Of a DNA stretch of 64,000 nt, positions 1 to 9,249 are shown piece after piece. Every line of letters starts with the position of its first letter. Positions within the stretch are counted from its first letter, which is position 1. Source of the stretch: Pseudaquabacterium pictum (GTDB taxonomy: Bacteria > Pseudomonadota > Gammaproteobacteria > Burkholderiales > Burkholderiaceae_C); NCBI RefSeq assembly GCF_005403045.1, contig NZ_BJCL01000007.1, positions 62,001 through 126,000 of the forward strand. Direction: 5' to 3'. The notes below the pieces were generated by a model that worked only from the letters and a program-made list of their open reading frames with translations, was not told the origin of the DNA and made no database searches. The translations under genes were made by a program, and so were the position numbers.

Positions 1-2
1 TG

Positions 3-617
3 CTGCTGTCGGCGCCGCTGGCGGTGGCGCGGGTGTCGCGCCACCGGGTGCTGGCCAGCGCGGTGTGGGCCTACACCTATGTGTTCCGCGGCACGCCACT
101 GCTGGTGCAGCTGTTCGTGGTCTACCACGGCCTGGCGCAGTTTCCGGCGCTGCGCGAGTCCATCCTGTGGCCGCTGCTGCGCGAGGCCTGGTTCTGCGCC
201 TGGCTGGCCTTTGCGCTGAACACCACCGCCTACACCACCGAGATCTTTGCCGGCGCGCTGCGCGCCACGCCGCATGGCGAGGTGGAGGCCGCGCGCGCCT
301 ACGGCCTGCAGGGCTGGCGGCTGTACATCCGCATCCTGCTGCCCAGCGCCTGGCGCCGCGCGCTGCCGCAGTACGGCAACGAGGTGGTGGGCCTGATGCA
401 TGCCACCGCCATCGCCAGCACCGTCACGCTGGTCGACATCACCCGCGTGGCGCGGGATGTCTATGCCAACAGCCTGCTGGCGTCGGAGGCCTTCGGCACC
501 GCTGCCGTCCTGTACTTCACGCTGACCTTCACCCTGGTGGGTGGCTTCAAGCTGCTGGAGTGGCGCTTCCTGCGCCACCTGCGGCCGCAGCGCCCCACCC
601 CTGCCCATGCACATTGA
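3..617 (+). CDS. Polar amino-acid ABC transporter permease (HisM/GlnP type), 5' partial
   Basis: Inner-membrane permease of a polar amino-acid importer. The reading frame is open from the first bases of the window, so the true start lies upstream; about 204 codons are present out of the roughly 230-240 usual for the family. The 'FRGTPLLVQL' segment and the later EAARAYGLQGWRLY stretch (the EAA loop that contacts the ATPase) are hallmarks of HisM/GlnP permeases, and several hydrophobic segments flank them. It ends TGA 11 bases inside the next gene (ATG at 607), so the two are translationally coupled. The ATPase partner is two genes downstream; the periplasmic binding protein is not in the window and is probably upstream. 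The substrate cannot be read from the sequence. Confidence 0.9.
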   Translation: MLSAPLAVARVSRHRVLASAVWAYTYVFRGTPLLVQLFVVYHGLAQFPALRESILWPLLREAWFCAWLAFALNTTAYTTEIFAGALRATPHGEVEAARAYGLQGWRLYIRILLPSAWRRALPQYGNEVVGLMHATAIASTVTLVDITRVARDVYANSLLASEAFGTAAVLYFTLTFTLVGGFKLLEWRFLRHLRPQRPTPAHAH

Positions 618-1721
618 CACCATCCACCTGATCCCCGCCGCGCCCGGCGTGCAGCACCGGCTGCAGGTGCTGCGCTTCGGCCCGGCCGGCGCCGCGCGCA
701 GCGCCACCATCCAGGCTGCGCTGCATGCCGACGAGGTGCCGGCCATGCTGGTGGCCCAGCAGCTGCGCCATCAGCTTGCGGTGCTGGAAGACGCCGGCCA
801 GCTGCTCGGCCAGATCCAGCTCGTGCCCTACGCCAACCCGCTGGGCCTGGGCCAGCTGCTGCTGGGCCAGCACCAGGGCCGCTTCGACCTGCGCGACGGC
901 GGCAACTTCAACCGCCACCATGTCGACCTGGCCGAGGCGGTGGCCCGGCAGGTGGGCCCGGCGCTGGGCACCGATGCCGCCACCAACCAGCGCCTGGTGC
1001 GCCAGGCCCTGCAGCAGGCGGCCGACGCGCTGCACACCCACAACGCGGTGCAGGACCTGAAGCACCGGCTGCTGCAGCTGGCCATCGGCAGCGAGGTGGT
1101 GCTGGACCTGCACTGCGACAGCGAGGCCGCCATGCACCTGTACACGCTGACGCCGCATGCCGCGCCGGGCAGCGAGCTGGGCGCGCTGCTGGGCGCGCGG
1201 GCGGTTCTGCTGGCCACCGAGTCGGGCGACGGCCCGTTCGACGAGGCCTGCAGCCGCCCCTGGCTGGTGCTGGCCGATCGCTTTGCCGACCGGCCCATCC
1301 CGCTGGCCTGCTTCAGCGCCACGGTGGAACTGCGTGGCGAGCGCGACACCGGCCACGGCCTGGCCCAGCGTGATGCCTGGGCGATCATCGAATTCCTGCG
1401 CCGCCGCGGCCTGGTGGCCGGCACGCCGGCGCCGTTGCCGGCGCCGCGTTGCGCGCCCACGCCGCTGGCAAGCTCGGAGCCGGTCACCGCGCCCTGTGCC
1501 GGCGTGCTGGTGTTCCATGTCGAGCCCGGCCAGGAGGTGGCCGCCGGTGAACTGGTGGCCGACATCGTCGACGTGGACAGCGGCGCCCACACGCCGGTGC
1601 GGGCCCGGTCGGCCGGCGTGCTCTATGCTCGCTGCGGCACACGCTGGGCCTGGCCCGGCAAGCGGCTGGCGAAGATCGCCGGCACCACGCTGCAACGCAC
1701 CGGAACCCTGCTGAGCCCCTG

Positions 1722-1722
<1 letters not shown>
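607..1722 (+). CDS. Succinylglutamate desuccinylase/aspartoacylase-family zinc deacylase
   Basis: Predicted zinc-dependent amidohydrolase of the AstE/AspA (M14-like) family, 371 aa, which removes acyl groups from N-acylated amino acids or related small molecules. The zinc site is visible as H40-x-x-E43 in 'ALHADEVP' and H169 in 'VLDLHCD'; 'NFNRH' near 100-104 resembles the substrate-binding Asn/Arg motif. The last ~70 residues form a lipoyl-like beta domain, as in many AstE-like proteins. The ATG at 607 was chosen because it opens the conserved N-terminus and overlaps the permease stop. The stop shares bases with the ATG of the ATPase gene (TGATG). Sitting between permease and ATPase, it probably processes the imported compound; the exact substrate is unknown. 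Confidence 0.85.
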
Positions 1723-2504
<782 letters not shown>

Positions 2505-2505
2505 C

Positions 2506-3591
2506 TCAGGCGGCCCGAAGTACGCTCGGATTCAACGCGAACTGCTTCTGCGCGAAGGCCCAGACCAGGCGTGACGCATCGGGCCCGGCCGGGTCGCTGA
2601 ACGGCTGGCTGGCGGCGCCGCCGCTCCAGGCATGGGCCAGGCCCTGCACCAGGGCCAGCGTGGCCACCGTGCGGCCACGGCGCTTGTAGTCGGTGACCAG
2701 CATGGCGTGGCGCTGGCCGCGCTGCACCCGGCGGGTGGCGCCCGGCAGCGCGCCAGCGGCGGTGGCCCAGGCCTGGGCCGCAGCGGCGCCGTTGGCCGGT
2801 GCCACCACACCGTCGGCGCTGCCGTGCAGCACCAGCAGCGCCGGCCAGCCGGTGGCCGGCATCGCGGCCATCGCCGCGGGGCTGCGGCGGCCCTGCATCG
2901 CACGCAGCGCGGTGAGGGTGGAGTGGGCCGTGCCAGGCGGGATGCCCGAGTGCATCACCACGCCGCTGAACCGATCCGGGTGGCGCACCGCCAGCAGCGC
3001 CGCCAGGCTGGCGCCGGCCGACAGCCCGGCCAGCACCACCCGCTGGCGGTCGCCGCCCAGCAGGCCGCAGACCTGGTCGATGGCCTGCAGCACCAGATCG
3101 GCCTCGGCCTGGGCGCGGCCGCGGTCGGTGTCGAACCAGTTCCAGCAGCCCTGGGCATTGGCCAGCCGGTCCTGCTCGGGGTAGAGCACCAGGAAGCGCT
3201 GCTGCGCGGCCAGGCGGTTCATGCGGGTGCTGGCGGCAAAGGAATCGGCATCCTGGGTGCAGCCGTGCAGCAGCACCAGCAGCGGCAGCCGCTCGCCGGT
3301 GCGCAGGCCGGGCGGGCTGTAGAGCCGCCAGCGCCGCGCACCGCCCGGCCCCAGGGCCAGGCCGGGGCGCCAGCTGCCGACAGCCGTGGCGGCCCGCGGC
3401 CGGGTGGGCACACGCTTGGCCGCGGCGCGCTTGGCCACCCCGCGCTTGGCGGCCGGACGGCGCGCGGGCTTGGCGGGCGTGGCCATGGCCTGCAGCAGCG
3501 CGGCCTGGCCGGCCTTCAGGGCCTGGCGGCCCAGGGTGGCGAAACTGCGGTTCAGGCTGCGCGCCCAGGCCGGGCGTCGGGGTCTCTTCAT
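2506..3591 (-). CDS. PHB depolymerase-family esterase
   Basis: Alpha/beta-hydrolase of the poly(3-hydroxybutyrate) depolymerase / feruloyl esterase-like family, 361 aa. After a basic Ala/Lys/Arg-rich region of roughly 80 residues comes 'LLVLLHGCTQDADSF', the family's oxyanion-hole motif with the HGC triplet, then the nucleophile elbow GLSAG and a later 'HGSADGVV' segment carrying the acid. The start at 3591 (MKRPRRPAW) is preferred over longer options because similarity to the family begins there. There is no obvious secretion signal, which favours an intracellular enzyme, and the lysine-rich N-terminus is typical of relatives in Burkholderiales. Substrate could be short-chain PHB oligomers or another ester. 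Divergent from the DUF3297 gene. Confidence 0.87.
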   Translation of the reverse strand: MKRPRRPAWARSLNRSFATLGRQALKAGQAALLQAMATPAKPARRPAAKRGVAKRAAAKRVPTRPRAATAVGSWRPGLALGPGGARRWRLYSPPGLRTGERLPLLVLLHGCTQDADSFAASTRMNRLAAQQRFLVLYPEQDRLANAQGCWNWFDTDRGRAQAEADLVLQAIDQVCGLLGGDRQRVVLAGLSAGASLAALLAVRHPDRFSGVVMHSGIPPGTAHSTLTALRAMQGRRSPAAMAAMPATGWPALLVLHGSADGVVAPANGAAAAQAWATAAGALPGATRRVQRGQRHAMLVTDYKRRGRTVATLALVQGLAHAWSGGAASQPFSDPAGPDASRLVWAFAQKQFALNPSVLRAA

Positions 3592-3670
3592 CGACCGATT
3601 CTGGGGGGTGGCGCCGATCGGCGCTGGCCGCACCGATACTGCGCACCCGTTCCAGCAGATTCTTCCGGCC

Positions 3671-3925
3671 ATGACCGACACCCCCGCCCTGCCCGACCGC
3701 CTGAGCGCCGACCCGCGCAGCCCGCACCACAACGCCGCCGTCTTCGAGCGCGAGGTGGGTGTGCGCATCAACGGCAAGGAGCGCTTCGACGTGCAGGAAT
3801 ACTGCGTCAGCGAAGGCTGGATCAGGATCCCCGCCGGCAAGGCGGTGGACCGCCGCGGCCAGCCGCTGCTGATCAAGCTCAAGGGCACGGTGGAGGTGTT
3901 CTACCGGGCGCCAGACGCCGGCTGA
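3671..3925 (+). CDS. DUF3297 family protein
   Basis: Small cytoplasmic protein of 84 aa. The whole length matches my memory of DUF3297: 'LPDRLSADPRSPHHN' at the start, 'VRINGKERFDVQEYCVSEGWI' in the middle and 'GKAVDRRGQPLLIKLKGTVE' near the end. The family is common in proteobacteria and has no assigned function that I know. The ATG at 3671 follows a cggcc stretch without a strong ribosome-binding site. It lies 79 bases from the divergently transcribed esterase. Confidence 0.82.
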   Translation: MTDTPALPDRLSADPRSPHHNAAVFEREVGVRINGKERFDVQEYCVSEGWIRIPAGKAVDRRGQPLLIKLKGTVEVFYRAPDAG

Positions 3926-4012
3926 CCGCCGACACGGCGCTGCAGCGCCGGCCCGCGTGAAGTGTTCACGGCCACCCCCCGCCGCTGCGGGGGACAGCCA
4001 CGGCGGCCCGCC

Positions 4013-4020
4013 TCCTAGAG
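4013..4020 (+). promoter_or_regulatory. Promoter-like TCCTA box upstream of PEP-CTERM gene
   Basis: TCCTAGAG sits 56 bases before the ATG of the PEP-CTERM gene at 4076, after a GGCGGCCCGCC stretch. TAGAGT fits a -10 hexamer. A very similar arrangement (CGGGCCCCGC then TCCTAAGC) occurs at the same distance from the unlinked PEP-CTERM gene at 56075, suggesting a shared promoter type. No convincing -35 is seen. Confidence 0.4.
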
Positions 4021-4075
4021 TTCAGTCCATCCGCAGCCGACGCCGGCTGCAACCTTCTGACCGGACTGAACCGAC

Positions 4076-4810
4076 ATGACCACCGCCCCCTTCCCGCACC
4101 GCATCACCGCCGCTGCCGCCCTGGTGCTGGCCGCCCTCGCCGCCCCCGCCGCGCACGCCGCCGTGGTGGCCCAGACCGCCGCCCCGATCAGCTTCACCGG
4201 CAACGGTGACAACCAGGCCACCGGCCTGTTCAGCGCGGCACAGACCGGCGACCTCTACATCGCCATGACCGTGCGTCTGGAAGCCGGCGACCTGGGTGCC
4301 AACAACTTCCTGGCCCTGTGGCTCGACAACGTCACCACCGGCGCCCACACGAACCGCCCCAACGTGGGCCTGAAGTCGAACGAGGGCTCGCCCGGTGGCC
4401 TCGACTGGATGGTGCGCGGCAGCGGTGTCACCGGCAGCTTCGCACCGGACCAGGCCACCATCGGCAGCACCGCCACCCTGTGGGCCCACCTGTACAAGGC
4501 CGGCAACGCCAACTACAACCGCTACGACCTGTGGGTGAACCCCACCGGCAGCTGGACCGACGTGCTGGCCACGACCCCGGAAGCCCGCAGCACGCTGAAC
4601 TCGGGACTGAGCAGCATCAGCGGCTACGGCTTCCGCACGGCCAACCTGTCGGGCAACGACCGCTTCACCGTGCAGTCGATGGTGATCAGCAACACCGTGC
4701 CGCTGAACCTGGTGCCGGTGAGCGCGGTGCCCGAGCCCGGCAGCATCAGCCTGGCCCTGGCTGGCCTGGCGCTGGTCGGCGCGATGGCGCGCCGCCGCCG
4801 CGCAGCCTGA
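4076..4810 (+). CDS. PEP-CTERM sorting domain protein
   Basis: Exported protein of 244 aa. Residues 1-28 form a signal peptide ending at 'AHA'. The C-terminus carries the PEP-CTERM tripartite signal: 'VPEPGS', a hydrophobic stretch, then an arginine cluster (ARRRR). This tag is recognised by exosortase (EpsH/XrtA), which transfers the protein to the cell surface or matrix in exopolysaccharide-producing bacteria. The middle is rich in Gly, Ala, Thr and Asn and probably forms a beta-sandwich (the segment from 'NNFLALWLDN' to 'NRYDLWVNP'), but I recognise no enzyme motif. It ends directly against the convergent hydrolase gene. No exosortase gene is present in the window. Confidence 0.88.
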   Translation: MTTAPFPHRITAAAALVLAALAAPAAHAAVVAQTAAPISFTGNGDNQATGLFSAAQTGDLYIAMTVRLEAGDLGANNFLALWLDNVTTGAHTNRPNVGLKSNEGSPGGLDWMVRGSGVTGSFAPDQATIGSTATLWAHLYKAGNANYNRYDLWVNPTGSWTDVLATTPEARSTLNSGLSSISGYGFRTANLSGNDRFTVQSMVISNTVPLNLVPVSAVPEPGSISLALAGLALVGAMARRRRAA

Positions 4811-5656
4811 TCAGCCCCTGGTCAGGCCATCCGCCAGCGCCGCCGCCAGCGCGGCGTTGAAGGCCTCGGCCGCCTCCCAGGCCACCCAGTGCCCGGCCTC
4901 GGGCACCAGCACCAGGCTGCGGTGCCCCGGCGCGGTGGCCAGCACCTGGCCGATCAGCGGCAGGCGCTGCGCGTACAGCACATCCAGCGCGCCCCAGATG
5001 CCGTGCACCGGGCAGGCCAGCTGCGGCAGCAGCCGCGCGACCGCATCGGTCAGCATCATGCGGCGCTGGCGCAGGCGGTCGCGTTCGACATTGGCTGCAT
5101 GCAGCGTCACGGCCAGCGGTGTGGCCGATGCGGCATGCGCCAGCATCAACTGCAGCAGGTTGTGGCGGTGCACCGCCAGGCGCGCGGGGCCGGGCGGCAG
5201 GCTGTCCCAGCGGCGCAGGTCCAGCGGCGGCAAGCGCTCGGCGCTGAGGCCGGGGCTGCCCACCAGCACCAGGCGGGCCACCCGCGCCGGCCGGGCCTGG
5301 GCCCACAGCCCGGCCACCAGCGCGCCGAACGAGAAGCCCACCACCGCCACCGGCGTGGCGCCCAGCAACTGCTGCAGGCCGGTCTCCAGCCAGCCGGGCA
5401 GCACATCGGCATCGCCGCCATCGGGCGGTGCGGCCGAATCGCCGAAGCCCGGCATGTCGGCCACCCACACCGCATGGCCGGCAGCGGCCAGCGGGGCGAT
5501 GTTGCGCAGCCAATGCGTCCAGCTGCCCGAGCCGCCGTGCAGCAGCACCACCGGGGCGCCACCGGCCGGGCCCCAGCGGTGCCAGACCAGATCGCCGTCA
5601 CCGCAAGGCGTGGTGTGGCGGGTGGCGGCGGCCAGCAGCGCATCAGGGTTGTCCAT
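4811..5656 (-). CDS. Alpha/beta-fold hydrolase
   Basis: 281 aa alpha/beta hydrolase. 'VVLLHGGSGSW' (residues 37-46) is the oxyanion-hole HGG motif, 'GFSFG' places the nucleophile at S109, and 'EAGHWVAWE' near 257 supplies the catalytic histidine. The pattern is that of small-molecule esterases, C-C hydrolases or haloperoxidase-like enzymes; the substrate cannot be told. Start at 5656 (MDNPD). A -10-like TAGACT lies only about 7 bases before the ATG on this strand, with no Shine-Dalgarno, so the mRNA may be leaderless. Divergent from the MFS gene at 5709. Confidence 0.85.
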   Translation of the reverse strand: MDNPDALLAAATRHTTPCGDGDLVWHRWGPAGGAPVVLLHGGSGSWTHWLRNIAPLAAAGHAVWVADMPGFGDSAAPPDGGDADVLPGWLETGLQQLLGATPVAVVGFSFGALVAGLWAQARPARVARLVLVGSPGLSAERLPPLDLRRWDSLPPGPARLAVHRHNLLQLMLAHAASATPLAVTLHAANVERDRLRQRRMMLTDAVARLLPQLACPVHGIWGALDVLYAQRLPLIGQVLATAPGHRSLVLVPEAGHWVAWEAAEAFNAALAAALADGLTRG

Positions 5657-5671
5657 GTCACCAGTCTAGAA

Positions 5672-5688
5672 GCCTGGCGGCGCCAGGC
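5672..5688. promoter_or_regulatory. 17-bp perfect palindrome in a divergent promoter region
   Basis: GCCTGGCG-G-CGCCAGGC lies in the 52-base gap between the divergent alpha/beta hydrolase (start 5656) and MFS transporter (start 5709). Its position suits an operator controlling both genes, but no cognate regulator is adjacent. Confidence 0.35.
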
Positions 5689-5708
5689 CTGCGACCATCG
5701 GTCCACCG

Positions 5709-6872
5709 ATGTCCGACAACCCCTCCCTTCCGTTGCGTGGTCCGCTGGGCGCGCTGATGTTCGGCAACTTCGTCGTCGCCTGCGGCGTGCTGGTGGTGCC
5801 GGGCATGCTGGACAAGCTGGCGCAGGACCTGCAGGTCAGCGTGCCCACCGCCGGCCAGCTGCTGAGCCTGGCCGCGCTGGCGATGTGCCTGGGCGCGCCG
5901 CTGTTCGCGGCGGTCACCTCGCGGGTCGACCGGCGGCTGCTGCTGACCGCGTCGCTGCTGGTGCTGGGCATCGGCCATGTGGCGTGTGCGCTGGCGCCCA
6001 GCTACACCGTGCTGGCGGTGCTGCGGCCGCTGTCGGTGCTGGGCGCGGCGGTGCTGACGCCGCAGGCCGCTGCCACCATCGGCCTGCTGGTGCCGGCAGC
6101 GCAACGGCCGGCGGCGGTGACCACGGTGTTCCTCGGCTGGTCGGTGGCGTCGGTGGTGGGCATGCCGCTGGGCAACCTGGTGGCCAACTGGCTGAGCTGG
6201 CGCGCCGGCTTCGGCCTGATCGCGGTGCTGGCGTTCGTGTCGGCGGCCATCGTGTGGCGGTCGGTGCCGGGCGGGTTGCGGGTGGCGCCGCTGTCGCTGC
6301 AATCCTGGCTGGACGTGGCCGGCAGCCCGCGGCTGCGGCGCATCCTGGGCACCACGCTGCTGTGGTGTGCCGGCCACTTCATGGTGCTGGGCTACGTCAC
6401 GCCGCTGTTCCGGCACTTCCTGGCGGCGCCGCCGGGCGTGCAGGCGGCGCTGCTGGGGGTGATGGGCCTCAGCGGCCTGGCCGGCAATGTGCTGCTGACA
6501 CGCTGGGTGGGCCGCATCGGGCCCGACCGCGGATCCCGTCTGGCACTGGGACTGGTGGCCGCCGGTCTGGCGCTGTGGTGCCTGTTCAGCCTGGTCACGC
6601 CCAGCCTGGCCGGCATGGCGCTGGTGGTGCTGGTGTGGGGCGGCGGCTCGTTCGCCTTCGTCTCGGCGCAGCAGGCGCGGCTGGCGGCGGCGGCGCCAGC
6701 GCTCGCGTCGGCCTCGATCGCGCTGAATTCATCGAGCCTGTACGCTGGCCAGGCGCTGGGAGCGACTGCCGGCGGCGCCTTGCTGGCGACGTTGGGGTAC
6801 GGCGCGCTGGGGCCGGCGGGGTTGGTGACGGTGCTGTTGGCGCTTGGTTTGTGTGTGCTGGCGGATCGGTGA
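5709..6872 (+). CDS. MFS transporter (drug/sugar efflux type)
   Basis: 387 aa polytopic inner-membrane protein with about 12 hydrophobic segments. The segment after TM2 ('SRVDRRLLL') matches the short cytoplasmic loop conserved in the major facilitator superfamily, and 'LRPLSVLGAAVLTPQAAATIG' is typical of the DHA1/AraJ-like efflux branch. The ATG at 5709 lacks a clear ribosome-binding site. It precedes the old-yellow-enzyme operon by 89 bases on the same strand and resembles the second MFS gene at 15069 in length, topology and the 'LGLPL/GMPLG' region. Substrate unknown; export of an aromatic or amide compound would fit the neighbours. Confidence 0.88.
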   Translation: MSDNPSLPLRGPLGALMFGNFVVACGVLVVPGMLDKLAQDLQVSVPTAGQLLSLAALAMCLGAPLFAAVTSRVDRRLLLTASLLVLGIGHVACALAPSYTVLAVLRPLSVLGAAVLTPQAAATIGLLVPAAQRPAAVTTVFLGWSVASVVGMPLGNLVANWLSWRAGFGLIAVLAFVSAAIVWRSVPGGLRVAPLSLQSWLDVAGSPRLRRILGTTLLWCAGHFMVLGYVTPLFRHFLAAPPGVQAALLGVMGLSGLAGNVLLTRWVGRIGPDRGSRLALGLVAAGLALWCLFSLVTPSLAGMALVVLVWGGGSFAFVSAQQARLAAAAPALASASIALNSSSLYAGQALGATAGGALLATLGYGALGPAGLVTVLLALGLCVLADR

Positions 6873-6947
6873 CATGACCCCTGTCCCGCGGACCACCACC
6901 GCTCCCGACTGACCACCAGGCGACACCCACGGCCCCGGCCCCGGGGC

Positions 6948-6953
6948 TAGAGT
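6948..6953 (+). promoter_or_regulatory. -10-like TAGAGT close to the oxidoreductase start
   Basis: TAGAGT ends 8 bases before the ATG at 6962. With a normal -10-to-start distance, transcription would begin at or next to the start codon, and no Shine-Dalgarno is visible. A leaderless transcript is a possibility. Confidence 0.35.
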
Positions 6954-6961
6954 CCGCCGAC

Positions 6962-8113
6962 ATGACCACCCCCCTGCTGTTCACCCCGCTGACCCTGCGC
7001 GACCTGGTGCTGAAGAACCGGGTGGTGGTGGCGCCGATGCACCAGTACGCCGGCGAGCGTGGCTTCGCCACCGACTGGCATCTGATGAACGCCGGCCGCT
7101 ATGCCGCCGGCGGCGCGGGGCTGTTCATCGTCGAATCGACCAAGGTCGAACGCCGCGGCTGCGGCACGGTGGGCGACCTGGGCCTGTGGGACGACGCCTT
7201 CATCCCCGGCCTGAAACGCATCGCCGACTTCACCCGCGCCTGCGGCGCCAAGGTCGGCATCCAGCTCGGCCACTCGGGCCGCAAGAGCCGCACCGGCCGG
7301 CCCTGGGAAGGCGGCCGCCCGTTGACGCCCGAGACCGCCAACGTGCCCGACTGGGACCGCTGGGAACTGGTCGCGCCCAGCGCCATCGCCCCTGACGCCC
7401 GCACACCCGTGCCGCGTGCGCTCAGCCGCAGCGAGATCGCCGCCGTGGTGCAAGCCTTCGCCCGCGCCACCGCCCGTGCCGAACAGGCCGGTTTCGACGT
7501 GGTGGAACTGCACGGCGCCCACGGCTTCCTGATCCACCAGTTCCTCAACCCGCAGTCCAACCAGCGCACCGACGACTACGGCGGCAGCGCTGCCAACCGC
7601 ATGCGCTTTGCGCTGGAGGTGGCCGAGGCCGCCCGCGCCGCCTGGCCGGCGCACAAGCCGCTGTTCATGCGGCTGTCGGTCGACGACGGCACCGGCTGGG
7701 ATCCGGCGGCCAGCGTGGGGCTGGCGCGTGAACTGAAGGCCCGCGGCATCGATGTGGTCGATTGCTCCGGCGGCGGTATGCTGCCCGGCCCGGTGCCGAA
7801 TGCGCCGCCGGCCTACGGCTACCAGGTGCCCTATGCCGCCCAGCTGCGGCAGGAGGCCGGCATCGCCACCATGGCCGTGGGCCTGATCGTGCATGCCCGG
7901 CAGGCCGAGGCCATCCTGCAGCAGGGCCAGGCCGACCTGGTGGCGCTGGCCCGCGAGCTGCTCTACAACCCCAACTGGCCGCTGGACGCGGCGCAGAAGC
8001 TGGGCGCCGATCCGCAGTTCGCCCTGGTGCCGCCCGCCGCCGGCTGGTGGCTGGACAAGCGCCGCGCCAGCGCGCCGGGCGTGCAGCCGTCCACCTTCGG
8101 CACCACCACCTGA
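6962..8113 (+). CDS. NADH:flavin oxidoreductase, old yellow enzyme family (YqjM/XenA-like)
   Basis: FMN-dependent ene-reductase, 383 aa, one TIM barrel. 'VVVAPMHQYAG' near residues 21-31, 'IQLGHSGRKS' near 100-109, 'ELHGAHGFLIHQFLNP' near 181-196 and 'QRTDDYGGS' are hallmarks of the YqjM (thermophilic-like) OYE subclass; the H-x-A-H pair binds the substrate carbonyl. Such enzymes reduce activated C=C bonds in enones, maleimides or nitro compounds with NAD(P)H. First gene of a tight run: 19 bases to a second OYE gene, then an amidohydrolase and a GST. Natural substrate unknown. Confidence 0.92.
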   Translation: MTTPLLFTPLTLRDLVLKNRVVVAPMHQYAGERGFATDWHLMNAGRYAAGGAGLFIVESTKVERRGCGTVGDLGLWDDAFIPGLKRIADFTRACGAKVGIQLGHSGRKSRTGRPWEGGRPLTPETANVPDWDRWELVAPSAIAPDARTPVPRALSRSEIAAVVQAFARATARAEQAGFDVVELHGAHGFLIHQFLNPQSNQRTDDYGGSAANRMRFALEVAEAARAAWPAHKPLFMRLSVDDGTGWDPAASVGLARELKARGIDVVDCSGGGMLPGPVPNAPPAYGYQVPYAAQLRQEAGIATMAVGLIVHARQAEAILQQGQADLVALARELLYNPNWPLDAAQKLGADPQFALVPPAAGWWLDKRRASAPGVQPSTFGTTT

Positions 8114-8132
8114 CACCTCCGTCTCCCACACC

Positions 8133-9224
8133 ATGCCCGACACCATCCCCCGCCTCAGCGACCCGCTGCCCTTTGCACGCGGCCCGGCCATGGCCAACCG
8201 CTTCATGCTGGCGCCGTTGACCAACTGGCAGAGCAACGCCGACGGCACGCTGGCCGATGCCGAGTACCACTGGCTGACGATGCGCGCCCGCGGCGGCTTC
8301 GCCCTCACCATGACCTGCGCCGCCCATGTGCAGCGCGGCGGCCAGGGCTTCCCCGGCCAGCTGGGCGTGTGGTCCGATGACCACCTGCCCGGACTGACGC
8401 GCCTGGCCGCCGGCATCCATGCCGGCGGTGGCGGCTCGTCGCTGCAGATCCAGCATTCGGGTCGCCGGTCCGACCGCGCACTCACCGGCGAGCAGCCGGT
8501 CTGCCCCTGGGACGATGCCGAGACCGGCGCCCGGGCGCTGACCACCGCCGAGGTGGAGCAACTGATCGAGGACTTCATCACCGCCGCGGTGCGCGCCGAG
8601 CGCGCCGGCTTCCACGGCGTGGAGCTGCACGGCGCCCACGGCTACCTGCTGGCGCAGTTCCTCGATGGCGAGAACAACCAGCGCAGCGACCGCTTCGGCG
8701 GCAGCTTCGTCAACCGCTGCCGGGTGCTGCACAGCATCATCGACGGCGTGCGCGCCCGCACCGGGCCGGCCTTCCAGCTGGGGCTGCGGCTGTCGCCCGA
8801 GCGCTTCGGCATCACCATGCCGGAATCGCTGGCGCTGGCCACCCAGGTGCTGGCCGACGGCAAGCTGGACTACCTCGACATGTCGCTGTGGGACTGCTTC
8901 AAGCCGCCGATCGATGCGGCTTTTGCCGACCGGCCGCTGATCGACCACTTTGCGGCCCTGCCGCGCGGCACCACCCGCCTGGGCGTGGCCGGCAAGATCA
9001 TGGATGCCGCCACCGCCCAGCGCTGCCTGGAGCACGGCGCCGACTTCGTGCTGATCGGCCGCGGCGCCATGCTGCACCATGACTTCGCTGCCCGCGCACT
9101 GGCCGATCCGGCCTTCCAGTGCGTGGAGCGTCCGGTGACGCGCGCCTGGCTGGAGAAGGAGGGCCTCGGCCCCGCCTTCATCGGCTACGTGGCCAGCACC
9201 TGGAAGAACTTCGTTTCCGATTGA
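8133..9224 (+). CDS. NADH:flavin oxidoreductase, old yellow enzyme family (second copy)
   Basis: 363 aa OYE-type TIM-barrel flavoenzyme, clearly divergent from its upstream neighbour. 'FMLAPLTNWQSN' at the N-terminus, 'LQIQHSGRRS' near 104-113, 'ELHGAHGYLLAQFLDGENNQR' and 'DRFGGSFVNRC' mark the family. The start at 8133 (MPDTIPRLSD) gives the standard N-terminus; longer in-frame starts would run back into the preceding gene. The 'PLTNWQSN' replacement of the usual PM-x-x-Y motif suggests a different substrate preference from the first copy. Co-transcribed with the neighbours on both sides. Confidence 0.9.
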   Translation: MPDTIPRLSDPLPFARGPAMANRFMLAPLTNWQSNADGTLADAEYHWLTMRARGGFALTMTCAAHVQRGGQGFPGQLGVWSDDHLPGLTRLAAGIHAGGGGSSLQIQHSGRRSDRALTGEQPVCPWDDAETGARALTTAEVEQLIEDFITAAVRAERAGFHGVELHGAHGYLLAQFLDGENNQRSDRFGGSFVNRCRVLHSIIDGVRARTGPAFQLGLRLSPERFGITMPESLALATQVLADGKLDYLDMSLWDCFKPPIDAAFADRPLIDHFAALPRGTTRLGVAGKIMDAATAQRCLEHGADFVLIGRGAMLHHDFAARALADPAFQCVERPVTRAWLEKEGLGPAFIGYVASTWKNFVSD

Positions 9225-9249
9225 ACCCATCCACCCCAAGGAGACACCC

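Noticed and set aside
2632-3960. A 442-codon plus-strand frame opposite the PHB depolymerase-like gene
   Set aside because: Shadow frame. Only its last part overlaps a real gene (DUF3297), and that in a different frame.
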